A stretch of 13,754 nt of DNA from an uncultured bacterium (lineage in GTDB: Bacteria; Cyanobacteriota; Vampirovibrionia; Gastranaerophilales; Gastranaerophilaceae): assembly GCA_900550295.1 (NCBI GenBank), contig URRM01000043.1, positions 1 through 13,754 on the forward strand, read 5' to 3'. The position numbers and the translations under genes were made by a program. The notes beneath the pieces are model-generated. The model ran no database searches, had not been told where the DNA came from, and worked only from the letters and a program-made list of their open reading frames with translations. Of this stretch, positions 1 to 7,317 are shown in pieces (position 1 is the first letter of the stretch; every line of letters starts with the position of its first letter).

Positions 1-25
1 TTTGCTTAGGCAAACCGCCCTTTTT
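1..25 (+). terminator. Right half of an intrinsic terminator cut by the window edge
   Basis: The window opens with TTTGC-TTAG-GCAAACCGCCC followed by TTTTT. TTTGC (1-5) pairs with GCAAA (10-14) around a TTAG loop. The following CCGCCC has no partner inside the window, so a GGGCGG arm is predicted just to the left. The T run fits termination of an upstream plus-strand gene. The missing half is inferred. Confidence 0.6.
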
Positions 26-67
26 AGCGATTTATATAAAATAATTTAAAAAAATTAAACAAAATTG

Positions 68-95
68 TTGACTTAAAAAAAAACATCATTAAATA
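68..95 (+). promoter_or_regulatory. Candidate promoter of the 127-489 gene
   Basis: TTGACT at 68-73 is five of six to the sigma70 -35 consensus. A weak -10 (TAAATA, 90-95) lies 16 bp downstream. A terminator just upstream and a strong ribosome site just downstream imply a promoter here, but the -10 is poor. Confidence 0.35.
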
Positions 96-126
96 AAAAC
101 TGTCAGCGAGAATAAGGAGAGAGATT

Positions 127-489
127 ATGTCTATTAATGCAATTAACACAAATCTGTTTGGTATTTCTGCAAAAACTAACTTGAAAACTCAAGTTTCAGT
201 TGAAGAAAATAAAACAGAGGAGAAATCACAAACTACACAAACCGAAAGAAAACAATTATCAGCAGATGATGTATTCAAATACATGACTGCAACAAGACCA
301 ACTGCGCCTGTTCAATTAAAGAAAACGGTTAACGTCAAAGCCTATGTAAATCAAGAAAGTGCTTCCAGAATTTCATCTTCAATGAAAGATTTTGAAGCTC
401 AATTCTCAGACAAACTTTCAGCTGTAAAATCAGAATTTGGCAATATTTCAGACGATTTAGCCAAAAAAATTACTCTAAAAATGTTTTAA
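127..489 (+). CDS. Small hypothetical protein, 120 aa, lineage-specific
   Basis: I do not recognise a family. The start is secure: AAGGAG (114-119) lies seven bases before the ATG. The product is hydrophilic, has no cysteine and no membrane segment or signal peptide, and is rich in Ser, Thr, Lys and Gln. The first ~45 residues look disordered (N-terminal MSINAINTNLFG, then a Glu/Lys/Thr/Gln-rich stretch). Residues ~75-118 could form amphipathic helices (around SSSMKDFEAQFSDKLSAVKSEF). The gene lies alone between an upstream terminator and its own terminator at 556-582, so it is probably monocistronic. The N-terminal style resembles orphan proteins of Gastranaerophilales-type genomes, but that is an impression from memory. 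No function is claimed. Confidence 0.8.
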   Translation: MSINAINTNLFGISAKTNLKTQVSVEENKTEEKSQTTQTERKQLSADDVFKYMTATRPTAPVQLKKTVNVKAYVNQESASRISSSMKDFEAQFSDKLSAVKSEFGNISDDLAKKITLKMF

Positions 490-555
490 AAAATAGAAAT
501 AATGTATTTATAATTTACTCGACAACAACACAAGAATTGCATTATGTAGATATCC

Positions 556-582
556 GCCCGAAGAGATTCGGGCTTTTTCTTT
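556..582 (+). terminator. Intrinsic terminator after the 120-aa gene
   Basis: GCCCGAA (556-562), loop GAGA, TTCGGGC (567-573), then TTTTTCTTT. The stem is a perfect 7 bp, mostly G/C. The T run exists only on the plus-strand side and runs into the uvrB stop codon (TTA at 581-583). It therefore terminates the plus-strand gene. For the convergent uvrB transcript it would only be a 3' hairpin without a U tract. Confidence 0.85.
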
Positions 583-2575
583 ATTCTTTAGCCATTTCTC
601 TGAGTTTTTTAAGTTGGTCACGAATTTCTGCCGCACGTTCAAAATCAAGAATTTTTGCTGCTTTGTGCATGTCTTTTTCAAGCTTTGTGATAAGTTTTGG
701 TAAATCTTTTTTATTAATTCCAAGGTCAACCATTTCTTCTGCAACAATGTCTTCAAGGTTACGATAACTTGCGACAAGTGAAAGAAGGTTGTTTTCAATT
801 GGTTTTTTGATAGTTTTAGGGATAATTCCGAATTTTTTGTTGTGTTCAAGTTGAATTTCTCTACGACGTTCAGTTTCATCAATGGCTTTTTTCATTGAGT
901 CGGTAATGTTGTCAGCGTACATAATAACTTCACCGCAAGCATTACGAGCCGCACGTCCGATTGTCTGAATCAAACTTGTTTCGGAACGCAAGAATCCTTC
1001 TTTATCCGCATCCATAATTGCAACAAGTGAAACTTCCGGAATGTCTAACCCTTCACGCAAAAGGTTTACACCTATAAGAACATCAAATTCGCCCAATCTC
1101 AAATCTCTCAAAATTTCAATACGTTCCAAAGACTGAATTTCGCTGTGGAGGTATCTTACACGGATACCTTCTTGAGTGAAGTAATCACATAAATCTTCTG
1201 CCATACGTTTTGTAAGAGTTGTAATCAAAACCCTTTCGTCTTTTTTTGTACGTTTTTCAATTTCAGCTTTCAAATTAGGGATTTGAGATTCAATTGGTCT
1301 TACTGAAATTTTAGGATCAACAAGTCCTGTCGGTCGAATAATCTGCTCGACGTATTGCTCGGATGTGCTTAATTCAAACTCTGAAGGAGTCGCAGAAATG
1401 TAGATTTTTTGTCCGACTTTGTTGAAAAATTCTTCATTTTTTAATGGTCTGTTGTCCTTGGCACAAGGTAATCTAAATCCGTATTCAATAAGTGTGTCTT
1501 TTCTTGCGGCATCACCATGCGACATACCTTTAAGTTGCGGTAAAGTTACGTGAGATTCATCAATAACGGTTAAAAAATCGCCACGGAAGTAATCCAAAAG
1601 CGTTGCCGGAGCAGATCCGGCCGGTCTGCGTTCAATAATTCTTGAATAATTTTCAATACCTGAGCAGTAACCCATTTCTTTAATCATTTCAATATCGTAT
1701 TTAACACGTTGCTCAAGACGTTGGGCTTCAATTAATTTATTTTGATTTTTTAATTCAACAAGTCTTGCTTGAAGTTCTTGGCGTATTAAATCAATGGTTT
1801 CGTCTACGTTCTCGTCATATGCAAGGTAGTGAACTGCAGGATAAATAACTGTAGAGTCACAATTTTCTAAAATTTCGCCTGTGGTATTGTCTATTCTGAC
1901 AATTTTTTCGATTTCATCTCCGAAGAAATAAACACGAGTTACGATTTTTTCATAACTTGGTATAATTTCTACAATATCGCCTCTGGCACGGAAGTTTGCA
2001 CGTTCTAAAACAAGGTCGTTTCTTGTATATTGAACGCTTACCAGGTGTTGAAGTAAGTCTTCCCTTGAAATTTCCATACCAACGTGGAGTTCTATGGAGC
2101 CTTTGAAGTAATTTTCAGGTAGTCCCAAACCGTATATACAGCTAACAGAAGCGACAACAATAACGTCATTACGTTCATAAAGACTACGAGTTGTGTTGTG
2201 ACGAAGTCTGTCAATTTCTTCATTAATACTTGCCGATTTTTCAATGTAGGTGTCTGTACGTGGAATGTAGGCTTCCGGTTGGTAATAATCGTAATAACTG
2301 ATAAAATATTCTACGGCGTTTTCAGGAAAAAGTTTCTTGAATTCGTTGTAAAGTTGAGCCGCAAGAGTTTTATTGTGTGCGATAATCAGTGTCGGTTTTT
2401 GTACTTGTTCAATAACGTTTGCAATAGTGAAGGTTTTACCCGAACCTGTAATGCCAAGCAAAGTTTGAGAGTCAAACCCCAAATTAACGCCATTTACAAG
2501 TTGTTTAATGGCTTGAGGTTGGTCGCCTGAGGGCGAATATTTTGAAACAAGTTTAAATCGATTGTGCTTTTTCAT
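581..2575 (-). CDS. uvrB: UvrABC excision nuclease subunit B
   Basis: UvrB is the damage-verifying helicase-like subunit of nucleotide excision repair. It is loaded by UvrA and then recruits UvrC for dual incision. The 664-residue length is typical. Visible motifs in order: Walker A GITGSGKT (41-48); the Tyr-rich beta-hairpin region YYDYYQPEAYIP (94-105) that clamps one strand of the DNA; Walker B DESH (339-342) within VIDESHVTLPQL; helicase motif VI QTIGRAAR (537-544); and a C-terminal UVR helical pair (about 624-660, DFERAAEIRDQLKKL) that contacts UvrC. All key residues look intact. No Shine-Dalgarno site precedes the ATG. A -10-like TAAAAT lies six bases before it, and a second, extended -10 promoter lies at 2661-2669. 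The gene ends against the terminator of the convergent small gene and is separated by 135 bp from ybaK upstream, so it is probably transcribed alone. Confidence 0.98.
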   Translation of the reverse strand: MKKHNRFKLVSKYSPSGDQPQAIKQLVNGVNLGFDSQTLLGITGSGKTFTIANVIEQVQKPTLIIAHNKTLAAQLYNEFKKLFPENAVEYFISYYDYYQPEAYIPRTDTYIEKSASINEEIDRLRHNTTRSLYERNDVIVVASVSCIYGLGLPENYFKGSIELHVGMEISREDLLQHLVSVQYTRNDLVLERANFRARGDIVEIIPSYEKIVTRVYFFGDEIEKIVRIDNTTGEILENCDSTVIYPAVHYLAYDENVDETIDLIRQELQARLVELKNQNKLIEAQRLEQRVKYDIEMIKEMGYCSGIENYSRIIERRPAGSAPATLLDYFRGDFLTVIDESHVTLPQLKGMSHGDAARKDTLIEYGFRLPCAKDNRPLKNEEFFNKVGQKIYISATPSEFELSTSEQYVEQIIRPTGLVDPKISVRPIESQIPNLKAEIEKRTKKDERVLITTLTKRMAEDLCDYFTQEGIRVRYLHSEIQSLERIEILRDLRLGEFDVLIGVNLLREGLDIPEVSLVAIMDADKEGFLRSETSLIQTIGRAARNACGEVIMYADNITDSMKKAIDETERRREIQLEHNKKFGIIPKTIKKPIENNLLSLVASYRNLEDIVAEEMVDLGINKKDLPKLITKLEKDMHKAAKILDFERAAEIRDQLKKLREMAKE

Positions 2576-2589
2576 ATCTATATTTTAAA
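2573..2589 (-). promoter_or_regulatory. -10-like element directly before the uvrB start (possible leaderless promoter)
   Basis: On the minus strand the sequence reads TTTAAAATATAGATATG, with TAAAAT (2582-2587) six bases before the ATG. There is no purine-rich ribosome site. A transcript starting about seven bases after TAAAAT would begin at the ATG. The same layout, 14 of 17 bases identical, precedes tag. This is an inference from spacing. Confidence 0.35.
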
Positions 2590-2660
2590 CCAAGTGAATA
2601 AAATTTTACCAGTAAATGTTCTAAAAATAAAAATATTGTGTAAAATTTATAGATATTTTT

Positions 2661-2689
2661 ATTATAACATATTTTTTAAGCCTTTTAAG
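2661..2689 (-). promoter_or_regulatory. Extended -10 promoter upstream of uvrB
   Basis: On the minus strand TGTTATAAT is a perfect extended -10 (hexamer at 2661-2666, TG at 2668-2669). The -35 position at 17 bp spacing reads CTTAAA (2684-2689), which is weak, as is usual when a TGn element is present. Use of this site would give uvrB a leader of about 80 nt without a ribosome site. Confidence 0.6.
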
Positions 2690-2710
2690 TCTGTATAATA
2701 AAAGCCTAAA

Positions 2711-3196
2711 TTATGATTCTACCGTGATTTCTTCTAATTTGAAATTTAATGCTTTTTTAAGTTCATCCAAGCTAATTTCTATCTGATAGCCGATTTTTCC
2801 ACCGCTAAAAATGATTGTTCCATAATTTTGAGCAGAGGCATCAATTACTGTTTTAAAAGGTTTCTTCATTCCGATTGGAGAGCAACCTCCGTGAATGTAA
2901 CCTGTTAAGGGCAATAAATCCTTCGATTTCAACATGCGGACATTCTTTTCCCCAACCGCGCTTGCGGCTTTTTTAAGGTCTAATTCTTTTGCAACAGGTA
3001 CTAAAAATACATAGTTTTGGTTGGATTTTCCAACAGTCACAAGTGTTTTAAAAACTATATCAGGATTTTCATTTAGCGCTTGTGCCACTTCAATTCCACT
3101 GATTGCACCTGAATTTACGTAATTGTGGGTTGTAAATTTTAATTTCTTCTGCTCTAAAAGTCTTATGGCATTTGTTTTTTCGTCAATATGTTTCAT
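2711..3196 (-). CDS. ybaK: YbaK/EbsC-family aminoacyl-tRNA deacylase (Cys-tRNA(Pro) deacylase type)
   Basis: Members of this family hydrolyse mischarged tRNA, classically Cys-tRNA(Pro), in trans in the cytoplasm. The 161-residue product matches YbaK length and pattern: the conserved lysine in VFKTL (Lys50), VPVAKELDLKKAA (67-79), the active-site loop GGCSPIG (103-109) with MKKPFKTVIDASA following, and IIFSGGKIGYQIE near the C-terminus. An in-frame ATG exists 27 bases further upstream (3223), but I chose 3196. It has AAAGGA a few bases before it, and its A is shared with the last base of the tag stop codon (TAATG), a common translational-coupling arrangement. It is the second gene of a tag-ybaK pair. 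No clear terminator follows. Confidence 0.93.
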   Translation of the reverse strand: MKHIDEKTNAIRLLEQKKLKFTTHNYVNSGAISGIEVAQALNENPDIVFKTLVTVGKSNQNYVFLVPVAKELDLKKAASAVGEKNVRMLKSKDLLPLTGYIHGGCSPIGMKKPFKTVIDASAQNYGTIIFSGGKIGYQIEISLDELKKALNFKLEEITVES

Positions 3197-3741
3197 TAAT
3201 TTTCCTTTTTGTATAAAAAACAATCTTTGTCGTGTGAGTTAATTATACCAATTGCTTGTAAATAAGAATATATAATGGTTGTGCCGACAAATTTCATTCC
3301 ACGTTTTTGTAAATCTTTCGAAATTATATCTGATAATTCAGAATGAGTTTTATCAGTTTCATAGAATATTTTGTCACCTGAAAAAGTTTTTAAGTAATTA
3401 TGAAACGAGCCAAATTCGTGTTGTATTGATTTAAAAATTTTTGAGTTGTTGATGCTTGCTTTGATTTTTAATTTATTTCTGATGATTCCTTTATTTTCAA
3501 GCAGTTCGGCAATCTTTTTTTCATCATATTGGCAAACTTTTTTGAGGTTAAATTTATCGTATGCCTTTTGAAATTCTTCTCTCTTATTTAGAATGCATTC
3601 CCAAGACAAACCCGCCTGAAATGTTTCAAGAATAAACATTTCGAACAGATAATGTTCATCAAAGCTCGGAATACCCCATTCTTTGTCGTGGTATTTAATG
3701 TATTTTGGATTTTTAAGATTGCACCATTTGCACCTGTTCAT
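3196..3741 (-). CDS. tag: DNA-3-methyladenine glycosylase I
   Basis: Tag excises 3-methyladenine from alkylated DNA, starting base excision repair. It is a helix-hairpin-helix glycosylase with a structural zinc. The product is 181 residues, against 187 in E. coli. The zinc ligands are visible: Cys4 (MNRCKW), His18 (KYHDKEWG), and His170 and Cys174 (NSHDKDCF). The substrate-pocket Glu39 and Trp47 lie in LETFQAGLSW, and KRGMKFVGTTIIYSYLQAIG is typical of the C-terminal half. The frame is open six codons further to a TTG (3759), but the ATG at 3741 begins exactly where the family begins. It has no Shine-Dalgarno site; an extended -10 sequence ends seven bases before the ATG. Its stop overlaps the ybaK start by one base. 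Confidence 0.96.
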   Translation of the reverse strand: MNRCKWCNLKNPKYIKYHDKEWGIPSFDEHYLFEMFILETFQAGLSWECILNKREEFQKAYDKFNLKKVCQYDEKKIAELLENKGIIRNKLKIKASINNSKIFKSIQHEFGSFHNYLKTFSGDKIFYETDKTHSELSDIISKDLQKRGMKFVGTTIIYSYLQAIGIINSHDKDCFLYKKEN

Positions 3742-3756
3742 AGCTATATTGTAACA
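3739..3756 (-). promoter_or_regulatory. Extended -10 immediately before tag (possible leaderless promoter)
   Basis: The minus strand reads TGTTACAATATAGCTATG. TGT-TACAAT is an extended -10 (hexamer at 3748-3753), and the ATG begins seven bases downstream, where transcription would be expected to start. The -35 region is only AT repeats. No ribosome site is present. The motif is nearly the same as that before uvrB. Confidence 0.45.
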
Positions 3757-3795
3757 CAATACATAGTTATATATATATACCCTGAAATAAATTTA

Positions 3796-3850
3796 GGATG
3801 ACATAAGGTTAAGTATATAACATTCTGTCATTCTGAACTTGTTTTAAATC
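3796..3850. repeat. Remnant of a dispersed TGTCAT-type repeat
   Basis: The gap between tag and the NUDIX gene contains GGATGACAT (3796-3804) and TGTCATTCTGAACTTG (3826-3841) in opposite orientation. The same GGATGACAT/TGTCATCC words bound the elements at the right end of the window. The stretch that follows (TTTTAAATCTC) looks like a decayed repeat body. There is no coding potential. Confidence 0.5.
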
Positions 3851-3873
3851 TCTTATTAAATAATCTAGTAAGA

Positions 3874-4488
3874 CTAATCAAATTCGCATTGCCAGTTTGG
3901 ATTATTGTAAGCTTTAAAGCATAATTCGATTTGTTCTTTTGTCGTTTTTTCTTTTGCTAAATTTTCCGGAATTTCATCTAAAGAAAAATATTTAATTTCA
4001 GTTGTTTCAATATTAGGTACAAATTTTCCGCCAAGAAGTTCGCAGAGCACTATAACTTTGCAAATGCTATAAATAAATTTAGGAGGGTTACGTTTATCTC
4101 TGTCGTGCAAAGCTATAATTTTTGTAGCTTTAACGTTCAAACCGGCTTCTTCAAGAACCTCTTTTTCGGTGTTTGTTTTTATCGTTTCTAATACATCACA
4201 CCAACCTCCCGGAAGTGACCAAGTTCCGTTATTTTCGTGTACTAATAATATTTTCCCATCTTTAAAAACGGCGGCTCTTGTATCAAGTTTGGGAGTTTGA
4301 TATCCGCTTTCGTTGCAAAAAATATCTTTTGCTTTTTCAAAAGACATTTCAGTTTTTAGTGCAAGCATTTCTGCTGAAATATCACGAAGCCTTTCGTATC
4401 GTTCAATGTCATAAGGGTTTTTAGTATATGCAAGCCCTGATTGCGCAAGGCTTTGAATTTCTATTGCTAATTTTAACCACTTTTCCAT
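3874..4488 (-). CDS. NUDIX hydrolase with N-terminal helical domain (ADP-ribose pyrophosphatase-like)
   Basis: The NUDIX box is clear: Gly95-x5-Glu101-x7-Lys109-Glu110-x2-Glu113-Glu114-x-Gly116, in GGWCDVLETIKTNTEKEV followed by LEEAGL. The usual Arg of REUxEE is Lys here; the metal-binding glutamates are intact. Residues 1-60 (MEKWLKLAIEIQSLAQSGLA, RYERLRDISAEML) fit the helical N-terminal domain found ahead of some NUDIX enzymes of the YjhB/ADP-ribose type. The substrate is probably a nucleoside diphosphate derivative, but its identity cannot be read from the sequence. The frame is open to an ATG at 4521, which would overlap the upstream gene. I chose 4488 because AAAGGAAG (4493-4500) precedes it. 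It is the second gene after the SEC-C protein, with a 17-bp gap that contains this ribosome site. Confidence 0.92.
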   Translation of the reverse strand: MEKWLKLAIEIQSLAQSGLAYTKNPYDIERYERLRDISAEMLALKTEMSFEKAKDIFCNESGYQTPKLDTRAAVFKDGKILLVHENNGTWSLPGGWCDVLETIKTNTEKEVLEEAGLNVKATKIIALHDRDKRNPPKFIYSICKVIVLCELLGGKFVPNIETTEIKYFSLDEIPENLAKEKTTKEQIELCFKAYNNPNWQCEFD

Positions 4489-4505
4489 TAGACTTCCTTT
4501 CAATC

Positions 4506-5771
4506 CTATTTTCCGCAACATTGTTTGAATTTTTTACCGGAACCGCAAGGGCAAGGTTCATTTCGTCCTACGTTAGAATAATCAATGTGAGATTTTTCTT
4601 CTTTTTCTATTGCAGAATCAATGGTTGATGTGAATACGCTTGAGGAATACAAAATTGCCGTTTGTGAATAAATTCTATGCGATAAAAACATTTTTTTGTA
4701 CTTGTTTAACAGTTCATCAAAACTTAAGTTTGTTTCTTCAACTTTGTTTGCTAATTCCAAAAAGTTAGGATATTTTGTATAAATTCGTTTCAAGATTGAA
4801 TCTGAAATTTTGTCAGAAGTTAGAAAATATTTTATGCAATCTTTTGCATTTTCAACAGTTTCAAATGAATTATCCTCTAAAATTTTTGTTAATGTTTTGT
4901 AAAACGGTACAACATATAAACCGTTTTCTTTGTCGTATATAATGCCTACATCATAAGGTTTTTTGTGTGAAGAAAATCCTTGCAATGATTTTTCTACAAA
5001 GTTGTCATAATCGTTATCAAATTCAACACTTTCAAAATATTTTAATTCTTTAGGTTCTTCTATTTTATCCTCAATGTTTAGTGGTGAACTGTTTTCAACA
5101 TATTCATTAAATTCACCGATAATTTCATCAGCAAATTTGTTCATTGTAATTATTTCATCAGTTTTGAATGCCTCTAAAAATTTGTTATACATTGTTGAAA
5201 TGTTTGATTTAATTTCGTCTTCTTTTTGTAAATTATCTTCGTAAACTAAATATGGCTCGTGGATAATTTTTGCCATTGCATAACGCATTGCATCCTCTTT
5301 TTTACTTTCAGGAAGATGTCCAGTAAGTTCAATTATGTAGAAATTATTTTCATAATTGAAAACTCTGGCAACAATAAATTGACCGACACCAAAACCTCTG
5401 AATTCAGTCATTCGAGAAGTAGCGGTAAGGGTATAATCTTTTTCGTTGATTACGTTGTATACTTCAAATCCATTTTTCAAGACTCTCTTTACTTTGAAAA
5501 GTGATGTGAAGGAGTTTGTTAAGGATTTAGAAATTTCGTTTGGACAAACTTCATTAAAAACTTCCAACGGAGTTTTGTTCAATTCAGGAATATTGCGTTC
5601 AAAAATATACGGAATATAATATTCTTTTGTTGCTTCTTCCGGTGAATTGTAGATACCCATTGTCTTTGTGTATTCTACATAATCTTCTTTTATTGACTCA
5701 TTTGTCTTTGCAAAATTATAAACATTTTCAATTGTTTCGTTAATTTCGTTTGTAATAGTTAGTGTTTCCAT
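4506..5771 (-). CDS. Hypothetical protein with C-terminal SEC-C zinc motif
   Basis: Only the end is recognisable. Residues 402-420 (GRNEPCPCGSGKKFKQCCG) form a SEC-C motif with likely zinc ligands Cys407, Cys409, Cys418 and Cys419, as found at the C-terminus of SecA and of many stand-alone proteins. The preceding 400 residues are acidic, rich in Asn, Glu, Lys and Tyr, with no membrane segment or signal peptide and no motif I can name. FRGFGVGQFIVARVFNYENN (about 125-145) looks like a compact beta region; the rest reads as mainly helical. The start is supported by AGAGG seven to eight bases before the ATG and by a good promoter at 5796-5824. The NUDIX gene follows 17 bp later, so the two form an operon. 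This is not SecA: the length and all ATPase motifs are wrong. Function unknown. Confidence 0.85.
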   Translation of the reverse strand: METLTITNEINETIENVYNFAKTNESIKEDYVEYTKTMGIYNSPEEATKEYYIPYIFERNIPELNKTPLEVFNEVCPNEISKSLTNSFTSLFKVKRVLKNGFEVYNVINEKDYTLTATSRMTEFRGFGVGQFIVARVFNYENNFYIIELTGHLPESKKEDAMRYAMAKIIHEPYLVYEDNLQKEDEIKSNISTMYNKFLEAFKTDEIITMNKFADEIIGEFNEYVENSSPLNIEDKIEEPKELKYFESVEFDNDYDNFVEKSLQGFSSHKKPYDVGIIYDKENGLYVVPFYKTLTKILEDNSFETVENAKDCIKYFLTSDKISDSILKRIYTKYPNFLELANKVEETNLSFDELLNKYKKMFLSHRIYSQTAILYSSSVFTSTIDSAIEKEEKSHIDYSNVGRNEPCPCGSGKKFKQCCGK

Positions 5772-5795
5772 AATTTACCTCTTTTTATATATTTA

Positions 5796-5824
5796 ATTAA
5801 ACTTTAAGCACATAAAAATTACAA
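5796..5824 (-). promoter_or_regulatory. Promoter of the SEC-C/NUDIX operon
   Basis: Minus strand: -35 TTGTAA (5819-5824), 17-bp spacer, -10 TTTAAT (5796-5801). Transcription would start near 5789, giving an ~18-nt leader that contains AGAGG before the ATG at 5771. Confidence 0.6.
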
Positions 5825-5848
5825 TACCGACAGTAGAGGGATTTTTTC

Positions 5849-5877
5849 ATGATATATTATATATATACATGTATAAT
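5849..5877 (+). promoter_or_regulatory. Promoter of ffh
   Basis: A perfect TATAAT (5872-5877) has ATGATA (5849-5854, four of six to consensus) 17 bp upstream. The expected start near 5884 would fall inside the AAGGGG ribosome site (5880-5885). The leader is therefore very short, or an upstream AT-rich -10 (within 5853-5866) is used instead. Confidence 0.5.
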
Positions 5878-5890
5878 TTAAGGGGTAAAA

Positions 5891-7258
5891 ATGTTTGATA
5901 ATTTAAGTGATAAATTACAAGAGATTATAAGAAAAACGTCAGGTAATAAAGAACTTACTCAGGACAATATGCAAGAAGCTTTGCGTGAAATCAGACGTGC
6001 ATTGTTAGAAGCTGATGTTAACTTGAGAGTTGTAAAAGCTTTTATTTCAAATATTAAAGATAGAGCAGAAGGCGAAGAAGTTTTAAAAGGAGTTGATCCT
6101 GCACAACAACTTGTAAAAATCGTTCATGATGAATTGGTTGCGTTGTTGGGTAAAGAAACAAGTCCATTGAATTTGACAGGTCATCCTTCAGTAATTATGA
6201 TGTTAGGTTTACAAGGTTCAGGTAAAACAACATCAAGTGCAAAATTAGCGGTAAAACTAAAAAAAGAAGGCAAAAATCCGTTGCTTGTTGCTTGTGACGT
6301 ATATCGTCCTGCAGCCGTTAAACAATTGCAAACATTAGGTGCGCAAATTAACACAGATGTTTATGCAGAGGAAGGTAATACAGATGTTCAAACTATTGTG
6401 CAACATGCCTTAAACCACGCAAAAGAAAATGGTTTTAATGTTGTAATCCTTGATACTGCAGGTCGTTTGCAAATCGATACGGACATGATGGCAGAACTTC
6501 TTTTGATTGATAGAATTTTTGCTCCTCACGAAAAGTTACTTGTAATTGATGCTATGACAGGTCAAGAAGCCGTAAATGTTGCTGAAAACTTTGATGCTCA
6601 ATTAGGTTTGACCGGTTTAGTCCTAACAAAATTAGACGGTGATTCTCGTGGAGGTTCTGCTTTAAGTGTTGTTTATTGTACTAAAAAGCCTATTAAATTG
6701 ACAGGTACAGGTGAAAAAATAGATGCCTTAGAAGATTTTTATCCTGACAGAATGGCTACAAGAATCTTAGGCATGGGCGATATTGTTTCTTTCGTTGAAA
6801 GAGCAAAAGAAGTTTTTGATGAAGAAGAAGCAAAAAAATTAGAAAAGAAAATGGCTAAAGCCGAATTTACTTTTGATGATTTCTTAAACATGAAACGTCA
6901 AATGAGCATGTTCGGTTCAATTGACCAAATTCTTGGCATGCTTCCAGGCATGAACTTGAAAAAAGAAGACAGAGATTTGATTTCTCACGAAGGCGAAAAA
7001 CAATTTAAACGTATTGAAGTGTTCATTCAGAGTATGACACCGGAAGAACGTTCAAACCCTCAGTTGTTGAATTCAAGCCGTAAAAAAAGAATTGCAGCAG
7101 GTTCCGGTATTCCTCTTCATGACGTTAATATTTACATCAAGCAGTTTGAACAAATGCGTAATATGATGAAGGGTATGAATCAAATGAAAGGCATGATGGG
7201 CAAAATGGGTGGCTTCGGATTGCAAAAAATGATGCAATCAATGAGCAAATTCAGATAA
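5891..7258 (+). CDS. ffh: Signal recognition particle protein Ffh (SRP54)
   Basis: Ffh binds 4.5S/SRP RNA and signal sequences of nascent membrane and secreted proteins, and docks with FtsY at the membrane in a GTP-dependent cycle. The 455-residue product has the standard order. An N-domain helical bundle spans ~1-95. The G domain has P-loop GLQGSGKTT (106-114), DVYRPAA (136-142), DTAGR (188-192), TKLDGDSRGG (246-255) and the TGTGEK loop (271-276). The M domain starts about 325, with the finger-loop MFGSIDQILGMLPGM, the RNA-binding SSRKKRIAAGSG (395-406) and a Met-rich tail (MMKGMNQMKGMMGKMGG) typical of signal-sequence binding. AAGGGG five bases before the ATG fixes the start. It is divergent from the SEC-C operon. 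No rpsP follows, unlike in many bacteria. No clear hairpin terminator lies in the 87 bp before the next gene, so read-through into the ECF sigma gene is possible. Confidence 0.98.
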   Translation: MFDNLSDKLQEIIRKTSGNKELTQDNMQEALREIRRALLEADVNLRVVKAFISNIKDRAEGEEVLKGVDPAQQLVKIVHDELVALLGKETSPLNLTGHPSVIMMLGLQGSGKTTSSAKLAVKLKKEGKNPLLVACDVYRPAAVKQLQTLGAQINTDVYAEEGNTDVQTIVQHALNHAKENGFNVVILDTAGRLQIDTDMMAELLLIDRIFAPHEKLLVIDAMTGQEAVNVAENFDAQLGLTGLVLTKLDGDSRGGSALSVVYCTKKPIKLTGTGEKIDALEDFYPDRMATRILGMGDIVSFVERAKEVFDEEEAKKLEKKMAKAEFTFDDFLNMKRQMSMFGSIDQILGMLPGMNLKKEDRDLISHEGEKQFKRIEVFIQSMTPEERSNPQLLNSSRKKRIAAGSGIPLHDVNIYIKQFEQMRNMMKGMNQMKGMMGKMGGFGLQKMMQSMSKFR

Positions 7259-7317
7259 TTTTAATCCTATCTTCCTAAAAGATTACCCATAAAGATTAAT
7301 AGAAAGAGTGTGTAAAT

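Noticed and set aside
556..573. Bidirectional terminator serving uvrB as well
   Set aside because: Reading from uvrB, the hairpin is followed by GGATATCTAC, not a U tract.
2198..2530. Plus-strand open frame inside uvrB
   Set aside because: No ribosome site or family pattern; it lies opposite the Walker A and beta-hairpin coding region of uvrB.
2611..2622. AGTAAATGTTCT upstream of uvrB as a LexA/SOS box
   Set aside because: One half-site (GTTC/GAAC) fits, but the other half fails both the Gram-positive GAAC-N4-GTTC and the cyanobacterial GTAC-type consensus, and the spacing is short.
3197..3223. Upstream ATG for ybaK
   Set aside because: It would overlap tag by 28 bases, while the 3196 ATG has a ribosome site and the TAATG overlap.
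3742..3759. TTG start extending tag by six residues
   Set aside because: It would run through the extended -10 sequence, and the family N-terminus begins at the ATG at 3741.
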